43,109 bases of DNA from an uncultured Eubacteriales bacterium (GCA_949299615.1 CASGBM010000003.1:1-43109); one strand, 5' to 3'; positions 1 through 8,950 are shown, counted from the stretch's first letter. Numbers and translations are program-made. Notes: generated by a model from the letters alone, not told the origin.

Positions 1-97
1 TGGTACACGCCCACGAAAACCGCATATTTAAGTACAGAGGGGTTTCCCCTCTGACGACTCCCCATAATTGCGAAAAGATAGGTTTATCTACAGTCTG

Positions 98-125
98 AAG
101 GATGCCTTTTCGGGCATTCTTTTTT
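98..125 (+). terminator. Intrinsic terminator of an upstream + strand gene
   Basis: Nine-pair stem (98-106 with 113-121, one G-U pair) around a six-base loop, running into a T-rich tail up to 125. It directly follows the 13-base tag at 86-98. It would end transcription entering the window from the left, so the operon that starts at 383 is probably insulated from it. Confidence 0.75.
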
Positions 126-273
126 ATTGCGCAGGAAAAAATACAAATTTAAATGGATCTTACACTATGCCTTTGGGAACATCATAAAAAATAACAGCTC
201 TGCAAACATTTGCAAATATCATTGAAAAAAGGAATAAAAAGAAGAAAGTGGAAGAGAAATCTTAGGGTTTTAC

Positions 274-302
274 TTGAATTTAGTTATGCGAGATGGTATA
301 AT
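274..302 (+). promoter_or_regulatory. Sigma-A type promoter of the polysaccharide operon
   Basis: TTGAAT (274-279) and TATAAT (297-302) are separated by exactly 17 bases, with a TG one base upstream of the -10 (extended -10). This predicts transcription from about 309 and a leader of about 74 bases before the TTG start at 383. Confidence 0.8.
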
Positions 303-382
303 ACAAATAAATATGTATTTTAAAATAGTAGGGTCTATTTTATGCATCAAAGACAGAGAGATTGTTTTGAGGAGGATTTTCT

Positions 383-1054
383 TTGAGTACAAAATTAACG
401 GTGTTAAATGTATTGGAATTAATGTTAAAACGCTGGTGGATTATTGCGCTGGCTTTTATATTGGGCGGAGTTAGTTTTTTTGCAGTGAATAAATATTTCA
501 TTGACCCTGTTTATACTTCCTATGGTTCGCTTTACGTCAATAATGTCCGTGAAAAACAGACAGACAATGTAAGCCTAAGTGATATGACAACGTCGCAGAT
601 GTTGGTGTGGACATATATGGAGCTTTTAAAAAGCAATACGTTTATGAATCAGGTAGCTCAGGACAGCGGTTTAAACTATAGTGCAGATGAGATCGTTTCC
701 ATGCTTACAATGTCCCCCAAAAATGATACGGAAATCATGCAGGTTATGATTGTAAGTAAAAATCCGGAGCATTCTCAGATTCTTGTGAATACAATTTTAG
801 CAGATGCCCCTGCAGAAATTAATCGGGTTATCAAAGGCGGTTCCACAGAAGTTGTGGATTATGCACAGCTGCCCAAAGCACCTTCCGGTCCCCGCGTTCT
901 GTTTAACTCTGCTGTTGGGGCGCTGCTTGGTGCTGTAATTACTGCTGGTTTGGTTCTTTTGCGTGAGCTTTTGGACAACCGGATTAAAGATGAGGATGAG
1001 TTGGTTCAAAAATACAATTACCCCGTATTGGGGACAATTCCAAACATTGATTGA
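383..1054 (+). CDS. Chain-length determinant / kinase-activator membrane protein (Wzz/YveK family)
   Basis: A 223-residue co-polymerase that should set polysaccharide chain length and activate the tyrosine kinase encoded next. In Firmicutes the Wzz-type membrane part and the kinase are separate proteins, as here. Two membrane segments are visible, at about residues 18-35 and 174-193, flanking an extracytoplasmic domain. The proline-rich stretch just before the second segment (PKAPSGPR) is typical of the family. The C-terminal cytoplasmic tail (YNYPVLGTIPNID) matches the kinase-contacting tail. The start is TTG at 383, seven bases after GGAGG (371-375). This is the first gene of the operon. 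Confidence 0.9.
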   Translation: MSTKLTVLNVLELMLKRWWIIALAFILGGVSFFAVNKYFIDPVYTSYGSLYVNNVREKQTDNVSLSDMTTSQMLVWTYMELLKSNTFMNQVAQDSGLNYSADEIVSMLTMSPKNDTEIMQVMIVSKNPEHSQILVNTILADAPAEINRVIKGGSTEVVDYAQLPKAPSGPRVLFNSAVGALLGAVITAGLVLLRELLDNRIKDEDELVQKYNYPVLGTIPNID

Positions 1055-1084
1055 TTTTATCTATAATAGATTGGAGAGGCCAAA

Positions 1085-1843
1085 GTGTTTTATATGCAAA
1101 AGAAAAAAAATAAATCCCAAAATGTTCAAATTTCGGATAAGGTTATTTTGCAGGAAAATTCGTCCTTTGCTGCAGCGGAAGCCTATAAAATTGCTCGGAC
1201 AAACATTATGTTTGCATTGGCAGGAGAAAATGGCTGCCGGAAAATTGCCTTGACCAGCTCGCTTCCTGCGGAAGGAAAAACTACCAGCTGTATTAACCTT
1301 GCGATTACATTTGCACAGATGGATGCAAAAGTGCTGGTGCTTGACGCAGATTTGCGCCGGCCGAGACTTCATCAGTATATGGGCGAAAAGAACGGAGAAG
1401 GTCTGGCAGACCTGCTGGCAGGGTTTGTTGAAATCAATGACGTCATACGTTACAATGACAGAATGCGTTTTGACTATATTCCTGCTGGACACATACCGCC
1501 AAATCCGGCGGAACTGCTTGCTTCTCCCAAAATGTGTGAAGTTTTAGATGAGCTGGGAAAAGTTTATGATTATATATTTTTAGATACACCGCCGGTTAAC
1601 GTCGTTACAGATGCACTGGTCATTGCCAAATTTGTGTCAGGTATTTTAGTTGTGGCAAAGCAAAAACAAACGCCGCACGACCTTTTAAAGAAAACCATAT
1701 CTTCTCTTCAGTTTGCAGAAGCTAAAATTTTGGGTTTTTTGATGAATGAAGAGATGGCAAAAAAACAAATTTACCGGCATCGGTACAAATACAGATCCAA
1801 ATACGGATATGGATATGGTTATGGGCACGAGGAAGATGTGTAG
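1085..1843 (+). CDS. Bacterial tyrosine kinase of capsule assembly (CpsD/YwqD/CapB family)
   Basis: A 252-residue BY-kinase. Walker A lies at residues 57-67 (PAEGKTT), Walker A' at 83-89 (VLVLDAD) and Walker B at 164-170 (IFLDTPP). The C-terminal tail (about 230-252) has seven tyrosines, partly as an alternating Tyr-Gly run, which is the expected autophosphorylation cluster. Cycling between phosphorylated and unphosphorylated forms controls polymer export with the upstream membrane protein and the downstream PHP phosphatase. The start is probably GTG at 1085, with GGAGAGG just upstream. ATG at 1094 is the alternative. The Tyr-Gly run is encoded by an imperfect six-base tandem repeat. Confidence 0.93.
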   Translation: MFYMQKKKNKSQNVQISDKVILQENSSFAAAEAYKIARTNIMFALAGENGCRKIALTSSLPAEGKTTSCINLAITFAQMDAKVLVLDADLRRPRLHQYMGEKNGEGLADLLAGFVEINDVIRYNDRMRFDYIPAGHIPPNPAELLASPKMCEVLDELGKVYDYIFLDTPPVNVVTDALVIAKFVSGILVVAKQKQTPHDLLKKTISSLQFAEAKILGFLMNEEMAKKQIYRHRYKYRSKYGYGYGYGHEEDV

Positions 1844-1865
1844 TACTAAAATAATGGGGGGTTTT

Positions 1866-2591
1866 ATGAAGTTAATCGACCTGCATTCCCATATTCTTCC
1901 TAATATGGACGACGGCGCCCGAGATGTTGAGACATCGGCTGCCATGCTTCAGGCTGCCTTGGACCAAGGTGTTGTCCATATAGCGGCAACTTCTCATTAT
2001 TATAGTGACAGGCAAAGCATTTCAGATTTTTTATCAGCACGGCAAACAGCATATATAAAACTGTTAAATAAAATTCATGAAAAAGAAATTATGTACCCCC
2101 AAATAGGTCTTGGCGCAGAAGTTTATCTTACGCGTGGCTTATCAGCCAGAGAATATCTGGAATCACTATGTTATGAAGGAACTAATATAATTTTAATCGA
2201 ACTCCCCTATGAACCGTGGGGAAGTTGGGTCTACCGTGAATTGGAGAGCATCATTGTTGACCGTGCACTTACCGTGCTGTTAGCGCATCCGGAACGATAT
2301 GTTTCCAGTCCATGGAACGTAAAATCACTGAGGGAATATATGCAGCTTCCTTTGCTGCTTCAGATCAATGCGGATAGTTTTTTAAGCCGTTCCGGCAGAA
2401 TGATATTATCTAAACTGGGAAAATTTCAAAAGCCATGGCTGCTGGGTTCAGACTGTCACAATTTAAAGCAAAGGAAAAACAATTTATCTGAGGCGGCGGA
2501 GGCAATTGAAAAATATTTCGGGAAAGGGTTAACAGAAAAAATAGAACGAAATACAAAACGTTTTTTTGCGGCGTGGGGGGAAAACGATTGA
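1866..2591 (+). CDS. PHP-family tyrosine-protein phosphatase (CpsB/YwqE/CapC type)
   Basis: A 241-residue metal-dependent phosphatase expected to dephosphorylate the tyrosine kinase encoded just upstream. It opens with the PHP signature DLHSHILPNMDDGA (His7, His9, Asp15-Asp16). Further metal-site elements follow: a SHY motif, GAEVYL, LAHPERY and the final GSDCH. The chosen start is ATG 1866, four bases after a six-G tract (1856-1861) that must serve as the ribosome site. ATG 1854 in the same frame would add four residues but has no ribosome site. The stop overlaps the start of the next gene (TTGA). Confidence 0.92.
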   Translation: MKLIDLHSHILPNMDDGARDVETSAAMLQAALDQGVVHIAATSHYYSDRQSISDFLSARQTAYIKLLNKIHEKEIMYPQIGLGAEVYLTRGLSAREYLESLCYEGTNIILIELPYEPWGSWVYRELESIIVDRALTVLLAHPERYVSSPWNVKSLREYMQLPLLLQINADSFLSRSGRMILSKLGKFQKPWLLGSDCHNLKQRKNNLSEAAEAIEKYFGKGLTEKIERNTKRFFAAWGEND

Positions 2592-3091
2592 AACGCAGGT
2601 GTTGTGCAATCATGTGGTTGTTTTCTGTCGGAATCGCAATTGTAATTTTTGTATTTTCATCGCAGCCTGCTTCCGAATCGGGCAAAGTCAGCGGCGGAGT
2701 TACAATCCGGATTTTAAATCTGCTGCCGCAGCTTAAAACCATGCCGGAACATCACAAAATTGAAATTGCGGAAAAGTTGGAACCTTTTATCCGTAAATGC
2801 GCGCATTTTTCGTTATACGCTTCATTGGGATTCTGTTTGGCTGCTGCACTTTTTTTAAGTGGAGCAAGGCTTGGGAAAAGTGTAGGGTATTCTTATGGAA
2901 TGGGAACGCTTTATGCGGCGAGCGATGAATTGCATCAGTTTTTTGTTCCGGGGCGCAGCGCACAGGTATCGGATGTTTTTTTAGACAGCGTAGGCGTAAT
3001 CGCGGGTTGTTTAGTTTTATGGGTTCTGATAAAAATATTGGGAAAGCGGGGAAACATCTATGTACAAAAAATACATAAAACGCATGATTGA
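2588..3091 (+). CDS. VanZ-like membrane protein
   Basis: A 167-residue membrane protein of the VanZ family (PF04892). VanZ confers low-level teicoplanin resistance in VanA elements, but the biochemical role of the wider family is unsettled. Visible family marks are FSSQPASES after the first membrane segment, RKCAHF with YASLGF in the middle, and DELHQFFVPGR followed by DVFLDSVG. About four hydrophobic segments are present. The start is taken as TTG 2588, overlapping the TGA of the phosphatase gene, with the G6 tract at 2575-2580 as ribosome site. GTG 2573 is the alternative. The last 32 bases overlap the next gene, so the two are probably translationally coupled. Confidence 0.85.
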   Translation: MKRRCCAIMWLFSVGIAIVIFVFSSQPASESGKVSGGVTIRILNLLPQLKTMPEHHKIEIAEKLEPFIRKCAHFSLYASLGFCLAAALFLSGARLGKSVGYSYGMGTLYAASDELHQFFVPGRSAQVSDVFLDSVGVIAGCLVLWVLIKILGKRGNIYVQKIHKTHD

Positions 3092-3674
3092 TTTTGCCCT
3101 GTCTATTTTCGGAATGACCCTCCTTTCCCCTTTGTATCTTGCGATTATAATTTGGATAAAATTGGAATCTAAGGGCCCGGTTTTTTTTCTTCAAAAACGA
3201 ATTGGAAGAAAGAAACGGGTGTTTTTTATATACAAATTTCGAACGATGCGTATGGATACGCCAAAGGATGTGCCTACACACCTTTTGGAAAATCCGCAGC
3301 AGTATATTACCAGAGCTGGTCGATTTTTAAGAAAAACCAGCTTAGATGAACTCCCTCAGATCGTAAACATATTAAAAGGGGATATGGCAATTATCGGTCC
3401 GCGGCCAGCGCTATGGAATCAATATGATCTGCTGAAATTGAGGGATAATTATGGCGCAAATGATGTACGTCCTGGTTTAACGGGCTTGGCGCAGATTTGT
3501 GGACGTGATGAACTTCCGCTTGGTGAAAAAGCAAAACTGGATGGAGAATATTGTGCAAACATCTGTTTTATCAATGACTTTAAAATATTTTTTAAGACAA
3601 TCGGCAAAGTATTGCACCGGGAAGGAATAGCTGAAGGCATGCAGCAGACAGAACGGAGGACGATTTCCGGATGA
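3060..3674 (+). CDS. Initiating phosphoglycosyl transferase (bacterial sugar transferase, PF02397)
   Basis: A 204-residue monotopic phosphoglycosyl transferase of the short PglC/WecP-like form. It should move a sugar-1-phosphate from a UDP-sugar to undecaprenyl phosphate and so start each repeat unit on the membrane. A single hydrophobic re-entrant segment lies at about 12-33. Motifs are QKRIGRKKRVFFIYKFRTMR, the catalytic Asp-Glu pair in TSLDELPQ, GDMAIIGPRPAL and RPGLTGLAQI. The N-terminal multi-span domain of WbaP/WcaJ is absent. The sugar cannot be read from the sequence. FucNAc-phosphate and related amino sugars are possible, given the FnlABC genes further down. Confidence 0.92.
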   Translation: MYKKYIKRMIDFALSIFGMTLLSPLYLAIIIWIKLESKGPVFFLQKRIGRKKRVFFIYKFRTMRMDTPKDVPTHLLENPQQYITRAGRFLRKTSLDELPQIVNILKGDMAIIGPRPALWNQYDLLKLRDNYGANDVRPGLTGLAQICGRDELPLGEKAKLDGEYCANICFINDFKIFFKTIGKVLHREGIAEGMQQTERRTISG

Positions 3675-4552
3675 ATCAGACAAAAATATTGATAACAGGT
3701 GCGAACAGTTATGTGGGCACATCGTTTGAGCGTTGGCTAAAACCGTTTGGCGAGCGGTATATTGTGGACACGGTTGATACCAAAAATGAAAAGTGGAAAG
3801 AAATCTCTTTTGCCGGATACGATGTTGTGATTCATGTTGCCGGGATTGCACATGTGGACGCTAAAAAAGAGATGGAAGGGCTATATTACGCAGTTAACCG
3901 GGACCTGGCAATTAAAGTTGGTGAGAAAGCAAAGCGGGAGGGAGTATCGCAGTTTATCTTTATGAGCAGCATGATTGTTTATGGAGACAGTTCCGCGATT
4001 GGCGAAAACTTTGTGATAACAAAGGATACGCTGCCGTCTCCGGCAAATTTTTATGGCGACAGCAAGCTCCAGGCGGAAAAAGGTTTATTGGCTTTGGCTG
4101 ATCCGTTGTTTTGCGTTACGATTTTAAGGCCGCCAATGATTTATGGAAAAGGTTCGAAAGGGAATTTTCCGCTCCTCGTATCTCTTGCGAAAAAGACGCC
4201 CGTTTTCCCCAATATCCAAAATCAAAGAAGTATGCTTTATATTAATAATTTGTGCGAGTTTATTCGGCTTGTGATTGATTGGAAAAAAGAAGGAATTTTG
4301 TTTCCGCAAAATGCCGAATATGTTTCAACGGCAGAGCTTGTAAAAAAAGTAAGTTCTATGAATCAACACAAAATCTGGTTTACAAAATTGTTTAATCCGG
4401 TTTTGCGAATCGCTTCAAAAAGAATGGTTATGTTAAAGAAAGTTTTTGGAAATTTTGTATATGAAAAGGAAATGTCGGTGTATCCGGATATGCCCTATCA
4501 AATTTGCGATTGGCAGCAATCGCTTCAGGAGTCGGAGGGAAACAGCAATTGA
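3671..4552 (+). CDS. NAD-dependent nucleotide-sugar epimerase/dehydratase (extended SDR)
   Basis: A 293-residue Rossmann enzyme with a nucleotide-binding loop near the N-terminus (ITGANSYVG, residues 8-16), a conserved VAGIAHVD segment, SSMIVYG and the catalytic Tyr-x3-Lys in FYGDSK. It is a little shorter than GalE. The family reduces or epimerises the 4-keto group of UDP- or dTDP-sugars. Next to an initiating transferase, it may be a 4-reductase that makes the first sugar's donor (WbpV-like), but this is inference. The ATG overlaps the TGA of the transferase gene (ATGA), with GGAGGAC about ten bases upstream. Confidence 0.82.
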   Translation: MNQTKILITGANSYVGTSFERWLKPFGERYIVDTVDTKNEKWKEISFAGYDVVIHVAGIAHVDAKKEMEGLYYAVNRDLAIKVGEKAKREGVSQFIFMSSMIVYGDSSAIGENFVITKDTLPSPANFYGDSKLQAEKGLLALADPLFCVTILRPPMIYGKGSKGNFPLLVSLAKKTPVFPNIQNQRSMLYINNLCEFIRLVIDWKKEGILFPQNAEYVSTAELVKKVSSMNQHKIWFTKLFNPVLRIASKRMVMLKKVFGNFVYEKEMSVYPDMPYQICDWQQSLQESEGNSN

Positions 4553-5697
4553 AAAAGGTGTTGCTTTTGGCGTCAGTCGCCTCCATGATTGAACAATTTA
4601 ACAGAAATAATATACAAATATTGCAAGACATGGGTTGTGAGGTTCATGTTGCGACAAATTTTGAATTTGGAAGTACTTTTTCAGCAGACCGAGCGAAAGA
4701 GTTTAAAAAAGAATTGGAAAAAGCCGGTATTTCGTGCTATCAGATTGATTTTTCGCGGAATGTCATGCAATTGGGACAGGTATATCGCGCTTACCGTCAG
4801 GTAAAACAGCTGTTTTGCGAGCGAAAATATGATGCCATCCATTGTCATTCTCCGATCGGGGGAGTGTGTGCAAGATTAGCCGGCAGAAAATATCGAAAAA
4901 ATGGAACGAAAATCATTTATACGGCGCATGGGTTTCATTTTTACAAGGGCGCTCCGTTTGCCAATTGGCTGCTGTATTACCCAATCGAACGGTTTTTGGC
5001 GCATTTTACGGACGTGCTGATTACGATTAACCACGAGGATTTTGAGCGTGCAAAAAAGTTTAAAGCCGGAGCGGTTTATAAGGTTCCTGGTGTTGGGATT
5101 AATTATAAAAAATTTATACAATTAAAAACAACTGCTGCAGCTTTTAAGCAAAAAATAAAAATACCTTTAAATTCATTTGTGGTTATTTCGGTTGGAGAAT
5201 TGTGTAAACGTAAAAATCACATGATTATTGCTGAGGCTTTGCACCTTCTTGGAGATAATGAAATTTATTATATTATCTGCGGAGAAGGAGAACAAAAGGA
5301 GGCATTACAATATATTGCTGAAAAATATAAAATGAAAGACCGAATAAAGTTGGTTGGTTATCAGAATAATCTTGTAGATTGGATGAATATATCTGATGTT
5401 TTTGCTTTTCCTTCTATTCGTGAAGGGTTGGGTCTTGCTGCAATTGAAGGAATGGCTGCGGGTTTGCCGTTAGTAACTTCTAATTCTAATGGAATTAAGG
5501 ATTACATGGAAAATGGTAAAACCGGTTTTTGTTATAAATACAACGATGCAAAAGGGTTTGCCGAAGCAATCTCTTTACTGAAAAAAGACCCACAATTACG
5601 GGAGAAAATGGGAAAAAGGAATCAAGAAGTTGCCAAACAATATGATATTTCCAATGTGCAGAAGATTATGGAAAAAATTTACGGGAGCGTGCTTTGA
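4549..5697 (+). CDS. Glycosyltransferase, GT-4 type (GT-B fold, EpsD-like)
   Basis: A 382-residue retaining glycosyltransferase. The N-terminal acceptor domain carries IHCHSPIGG and YTAHGFHFYKGAP, as in EpsD-like capsule enzymes. The C-terminal donor domain has VGELCKRKNH and the Glu-x7-Glu motif in REGLGLAAIEG (about residue 291). No membrane segment is seen, so it should act at the inner face of the membrane. The start is TTG 4549, which overlaps the previous TGA and has GGAGGG nine bases upstream. A longer form from TTG 4504 would have no ribosome site. Donor and acceptor are unknown. Confidence 0.9.
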   Translation: MKKVLLLASVASMIEQFNRNNIQILQDMGCEVHVATNFEFGSTFSADRAKEFKKELEKAGISCYQIDFSRNVMQLGQVYRAYRQVKQLFCERKYDAIHCHSPIGGVCARLAGRKYRKNGTKIIYTAHGFHFYKGAPFANWLLYYPIERFLAHFTDVLITINHEDFERAKKFKAGAVYKVPGVGINYKKFIQLKTTAAAFKQKIKIPLNSFVVISVGELCKRKNHMIIAEALHLLGDNEIYYIICGEGEQKEALQYIAEKYKMKDRIKLVGYQNNLVDWMNISDVFAFPSIREGLGLAAIEGMAAGLPLVTSNSNGIKDYMENGKTGFCYKYNDAKGFAEAISLLKKDPQLREKMGKRNQEVAKQYDISNVQKIMEKIYGSVL

Positions 5698-6644
5698 TGA
5701 TGGAAAATCCGCTTGTCAGTATTATTATCCCTGTGTATAACGGAGCCAATTTCCTTGCGGAGGCCATTGACAGCGCACTGGCGCAGACTTATCCGAATAT
5801 AGAAGTTTTAGTGATTAATGACGGTTCTAATGATAATGGAGCAACGGAACAAACAGCATTATCCTATGAGGAGCAGATCCGATATTTTTCAAAACCAAAC
5901 GGCGGGGTTTCTTCTGCTCTGAATATGGGAATACGTCAAATGCGAGGGGAATATTTTTCGTGGCTTAGTCATGATGATTTGTATACGCCAAATAAAATTG
6001 AAACGCAGATAAAAATTTTGAAAACCAGACAGGCAGATCAGCGCGAGGTTGTGCTGATGTGCGCTTTGGAATTAATTGATGAAACGGGCGAGAAGATTCC
6101 GCGTCCGACAAGGATATTAGCCGGCGAATTTACGGGCTTGGAAATATTCAAGGAATGCCAAAAGGGTCTTAGCACGGTGCTCAACGGTTGTGGTATGCTT
6201 GTTCCGAAATCCATTTTAAACCGGGTTGGCTTTTTTGATGAGACTTTGCGCTATATTCAGGATTATGAATATTGGTATCGAATTATGATCGCGGGTTATT
6301 CTTTTGTATGTACGCAAGAGGCAAATGTTTTATCGCGGATTCATGCCGGGCAGGTAACGTCGAGGTTTCCTGAGTTATACTACGTTGAAAGTGAAATTGT
6401 GGCAAAAAGCTTGTTTCAGTTGTTTTTCAGCCATGCCCAATATCGATTTTTTTTAGAATGTTATTTATGTGGGTGTTGCCGGGATTTGAATCCTGTGGCT
6501 AAAAACGCGGCAAAGCAGTTAAAAAGTAAAAAAGAATTAACCATTCAGTTGCGGGTTAAAATGCTTTGGTATTATTTTATCGGCTACACGGGGAAATTAC
6601 TGAAAAAAATATACCATTTTATATTTTTTAAAAATAAAAGATAA
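5697..6644 (+). CDS. Glycosyltransferase, GT-2 type
   Basis: A 315-residue inverting GT-A enzyme. The first strand is VSIIIPVYNGANF, then VLVINDGS for nucleotide binding and SHDD in place of the usual DxD metal motif (about residue 97). The C-terminal third is basic, which fits peripheral membrane binding. Three starts are possible in one frame: TTG 5694 (overlapping the previous TGA), ATG 5697 and ATG 5700. GGGAG at 5683-5687 suits 5697 best. It adds one sugar of the repeat unit. The specificity is not readable. Confidence 0.88.
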   Translation: MMENPLVSIIIPVYNGANFLAEAIDSALAQTYPNIEVLVINDGSNDNGATEQTALSYEEQIRYFSKPNGGVSSALNMGIRQMRGEYFSWLSHDDLYTPNKIETQIKILKTRQADQREVVLMCALELIDETGEKIPRPTRILAGEFTGLEIFKECQKGLSTVLNGCGMLVPKSILNRVGFFDETLRYIQDYEYWYRIMIAGYSFVCTQEANVLSRIHAGQVTSRFPELYYVESEIVAKSLFQLFFSHAQYRFFLECYLCGCCRDLNPVAKNAAKQLKSKKELTIQLRVKMLWYYFIGYTGKLLKKIYHFIFFKNKR

Positions 6645-6655
6645 TAGGAGAAAAA

Positions 6656-7864
6656 ATGAAAGTATTGCATATCAACTGTGTTTACGGCACAGCAAGCACA
6701 GGACGGATTGTAAAAGGCATCGCAGAATGTGCGCGAAAACAGGGGATAAAAGCTTATGCGGCATATTCTCAAGGGACGGCAGACGACCCGAATACGTTTT
6801 GCTTTGGAACAAAAACAGAACAAAAAGTACATGCCATGCTGTCGCGCCTGACAGGACTACAGGGGTATTATTCCTATTTTGGAACTCGTTCTCTATTAAG
6901 AAAAATGGATGAAATTAAGCTTGATGTGGTACATTTACATAATTTGCACTCTAATAATATTAATTTAAAAATGCTGCTTCGATATTTGGCAGAGCATGAT
7001 ATTGTAACTGTTGTTACTCTGCATGACTGTTGGTTTTTTACGGGGAAATGCTGTTATTTCACCATGGCAGGATGCGATCGTTGGAAAGCCGAGTGTGGAA
7101 ACTGTCCCAATTTAAGAACAGACAACAAGAGTTATTTTCTTGACAGATCGTCTAAAATGCTTTATGATAAAATGAGATGGTTTAAAAATATACCGCGCTT
7201 GACTGTCGTTGGCGTATCCGACTGGATTACGGATTTAGCAAAACAATCCGCCGTGTTTTCCGGCACGAAGAAAATACTGACGATTCACAATGGAATTGAT
7301 TTGACAGCATTTCGCCCGCGCCAAACGGACATAAAACGCTGCCTGGGGCTAGACGGCAAGTTTGTTGTGCTGGGGCTCGCAATGGGCATGAGCAGAAGAA
7401 AAGGCTATGATGATTTTGTACAATTAGCGGAAATTTTACCGAAAGATATTTGTATCGTATTGGCAGGACTAACACCGGAACAGGTGAATAAATTGCCAAA
7501 AGGGGTCATTGGGATCGAGCAAACAGCAAATATAGACAAGCTTGCGGAAATTTATTCTGCGGCGGATGTGTTTGTAAACCCTACGTATGAGGATAATTTC
7601 CCTACAGTGAATATAGAGGCTTTGGCATGCGGAACGCCGGTTATTACCTACCGGACGGGAGGATGCCCGGAAATTGTAAATGAATCCTGCGGGATTGTTG
7701 TAGAATGTGGAGATGTGGACGGGCTTAAGTCCGCGATTTTGCGGCTGAAAAAGACCAATTTGCAAAAAGAGGACTGTAGAAAACGGGCAGAAGCTTTTTG
7801 CCAGGATAAAAAATTTCAAGAATATGTGAATCTTTATAAAGAAATGGTGGAGAAAACTAGATGA
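6656..7864 (+). CDS. Glycosyltransferase, GT-4 type (WcaC-like HDCWFFTG subgroup)
   Basis: A 402-residue GT-B enzyme. The N-terminus (MKVLHINCVYGTASTGRI) and the cysteine-containing HDCWFFTGKC, followed by WKAECGNCPN, mark the subgroup common in polysaccharide loci. The donor-binding part has MGMSRRKGYDDF and YEDNFPTVNIEALACGTPVI. ATG 6656 has AGGAG upstream. The gene ends in an ATGA overlap with the polymerase gene, so the two are likely coupled. It adds one sugar of the repeat unit in the cytoplasm. Confidence 0.9.
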   Translation: MKVLHINCVYGTASTGRIVKGIAECARKQGIKAYAAYSQGTADDPNTFCFGTKTEQKVHAMLSRLTGLQGYYSYFGTRSLLRKMDEIKLDVVHLHNLHSNNINLKMLLRYLAEHDIVTVVTLHDCWFFTGKCCYFTMAGCDRWKAECGNCPNLRTDNKSYFLDRSSKMLYDKMRWFKNIPRLTVVGVSDWITDLAKQSAVFSGTKKILTIHNGIDLTAFRPRQTDIKRCLGLDGKFVVLGLAMGMSRRKGYDDFVQLAEILPKDICIVLAGLTPEQVNKLPKGVIGIEQTANIDKLAEIYSAADVFVNPTYEDNFPTVNIEALACGTPVITYRTGGCPEIVNESCGIVVECGDVDGLKSAILRLKKTNLQKEDCRKRAEAFCQDKKFQEYVNLYKEMVEKTR

Positions 7865-8922
7865 CTTTATATATCGGATGTCTGCTGCTGCCAATTGCTT
7901 TGTATCCGTTCTTCTACCGGTTTAGGACGGAGGACCTGGAAAGAAAAAAACAGCCGCAATTATATTTTATTGTGATTGCAGCCATATTTGTACTTCTGGT
8001 AGGGCTGAGAAGCAGACAAGTTGGGCTGGATACAAAAAACTACTACTTAATATACCGCTATTATATTGAAAGCCCGTTTTTGAAAGTAAGGTTCGGACTG
8101 TTTAACGAAACCGGCTATGCTTTGTTAAACTGGTTTTGTGCAAATTATTTCGGGGGTTTTCAGATAGTTCTGTTTGTTGCCGCGATTCTTTCCATTGTAC
8201 CTGCAGCAATCTTAATTTATAAACACTCGGATATGCCGATGCTGAGCTGGTTTTTCTATGTAGCGTTTGGTTTTTATACATTTACGTTCTCAACTATACG
8301 ACAGGGTATTGCAATGGGAATTACAATGTTGGCGTTTCTATGTATTCCGAAGAAAAAAGTAATTTGGTTTTATGTGTTGGTTTTGGTTGCAATGAGTTTT
8401 CATAATACAGCGGCGATTGTTCTGCCAATGTATTGGCTGTCAAAACTAAAAATAGATTTTAAAACGATGGCAGCATTTATTTGCGGGGGCATCTTGCTTT
8501 ATATATTCCGAAACCCGATTCGAGAGTTTTTAAGCAATTATACTAACAATTACTACTTTGCTATGGACACAGGTGGAAATAATCAGTTTTTATTTATTAT
8601 CCTTATGCTAATTACGGCATTTGCTATGAGGGAAAATTTAATTAATTCGAACTCTGTTAATAAACTGGTTTTTTTCACGGTTGCTGCAACGGGCGCCATG
8701 TTTATGATGCTAAAGGTAAATCCAACCTTGTTTCGGCTGTATTATTACTACTATATTTATGTGATCCTTTTAATACCGAACCAAATCAGGGCAATCAAAG
8801 CACAGTCTGTCCGGTATGGTTTTACAGCGGCGTATCTCTTTGTAGGAGTGTACTTTTTTTACACACAGGTTCTTACAGCGGACTTATCGATAATCCCATA
8901 CAGTTTTTTCTGGCAGTGGTAA
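7861..8922 (+). CDS. EpsG/Wzy-like O-unit polymerase
   Basis: A 353-residue, very hydrophobic protein with roughly nine to eleven membrane segments. The early motif LLVGLRSRQVGLDTKNYY (R...G.DT..Y) is the mark of the EpsG family (PF14897). It should join lipid-linked repeat units on the outer face of the membrane. Its position between glycosyltransferases and the Wzx flippase supports that role. Its start ATG 7861 overlaps the stop of the preceding gene (ATGA). It is the only polymerase candidate in the locus. Confidence 0.85.
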   Translation: MTLYIGCLLLPIALYPFFYRFRTEDLERKKQPQLYFIVIAAIFVLLVGLRSRQVGLDTKNYYLIYRYYIESPFLKVRFGLFNETGYALLNWFCANYFGGFQIVLFVAAILSIVPAAILIYKHSDMPMLSWFFYVAFGFYTFTFSTIRQGIAMGITMLAFLCIPKKKVIWFYVLVLVAMSFHNTAAIVLPMYWLSKLKIDFKTMAAFICGGILLYIFRNPIREFLSNYTNNYYFAMDTGGNNQFLFIILMLITAFAMRENLINSNSVNKLVFFTVAATGAMFMMLKVNPTLFRLYYYYYIYVILLIPNQIRAIKAQSVRYGFTAAYLFVGVYFFYTQVLTADLSIIPYSFFWQW

Positions 8923-8950
8923 ATACAGTGCCTTAAAGGGGGCGATAGAA

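Larger units (their letters stand above)
1..382. other. Left-edge intergenic region with hairpins, terminator and capsule promoter
   Basis: No convincing gene is visible in these 382 bases. They hold a hairpin (arms 35-42 and 46-53, eight GC-rich pairs), a small hairpin (76-80 with 85-89), a 13-base tag at 86-98 that recurs inverted near the right end of the window, an intrinsic terminator at 98-125, and the promoter of the polysaccharide operon at 274-302. Frame 1 stays open from base 1 to a TGA at 52-54. That could be the last 17 codons of an upstream gene, but it is too short to support. The leader of the first operon gene (about 309-382) contains a weak AT-rich hairpin (322-328 with 335-341). 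Confidence 0.6.

Noticed and set aside
1-54. C-terminus of a gene entering from the left
   Set aside because: Frame 1 is open for 17 codons to a TGA, but the stretch overlaps a GC-rich hairpin and is too short to judge.
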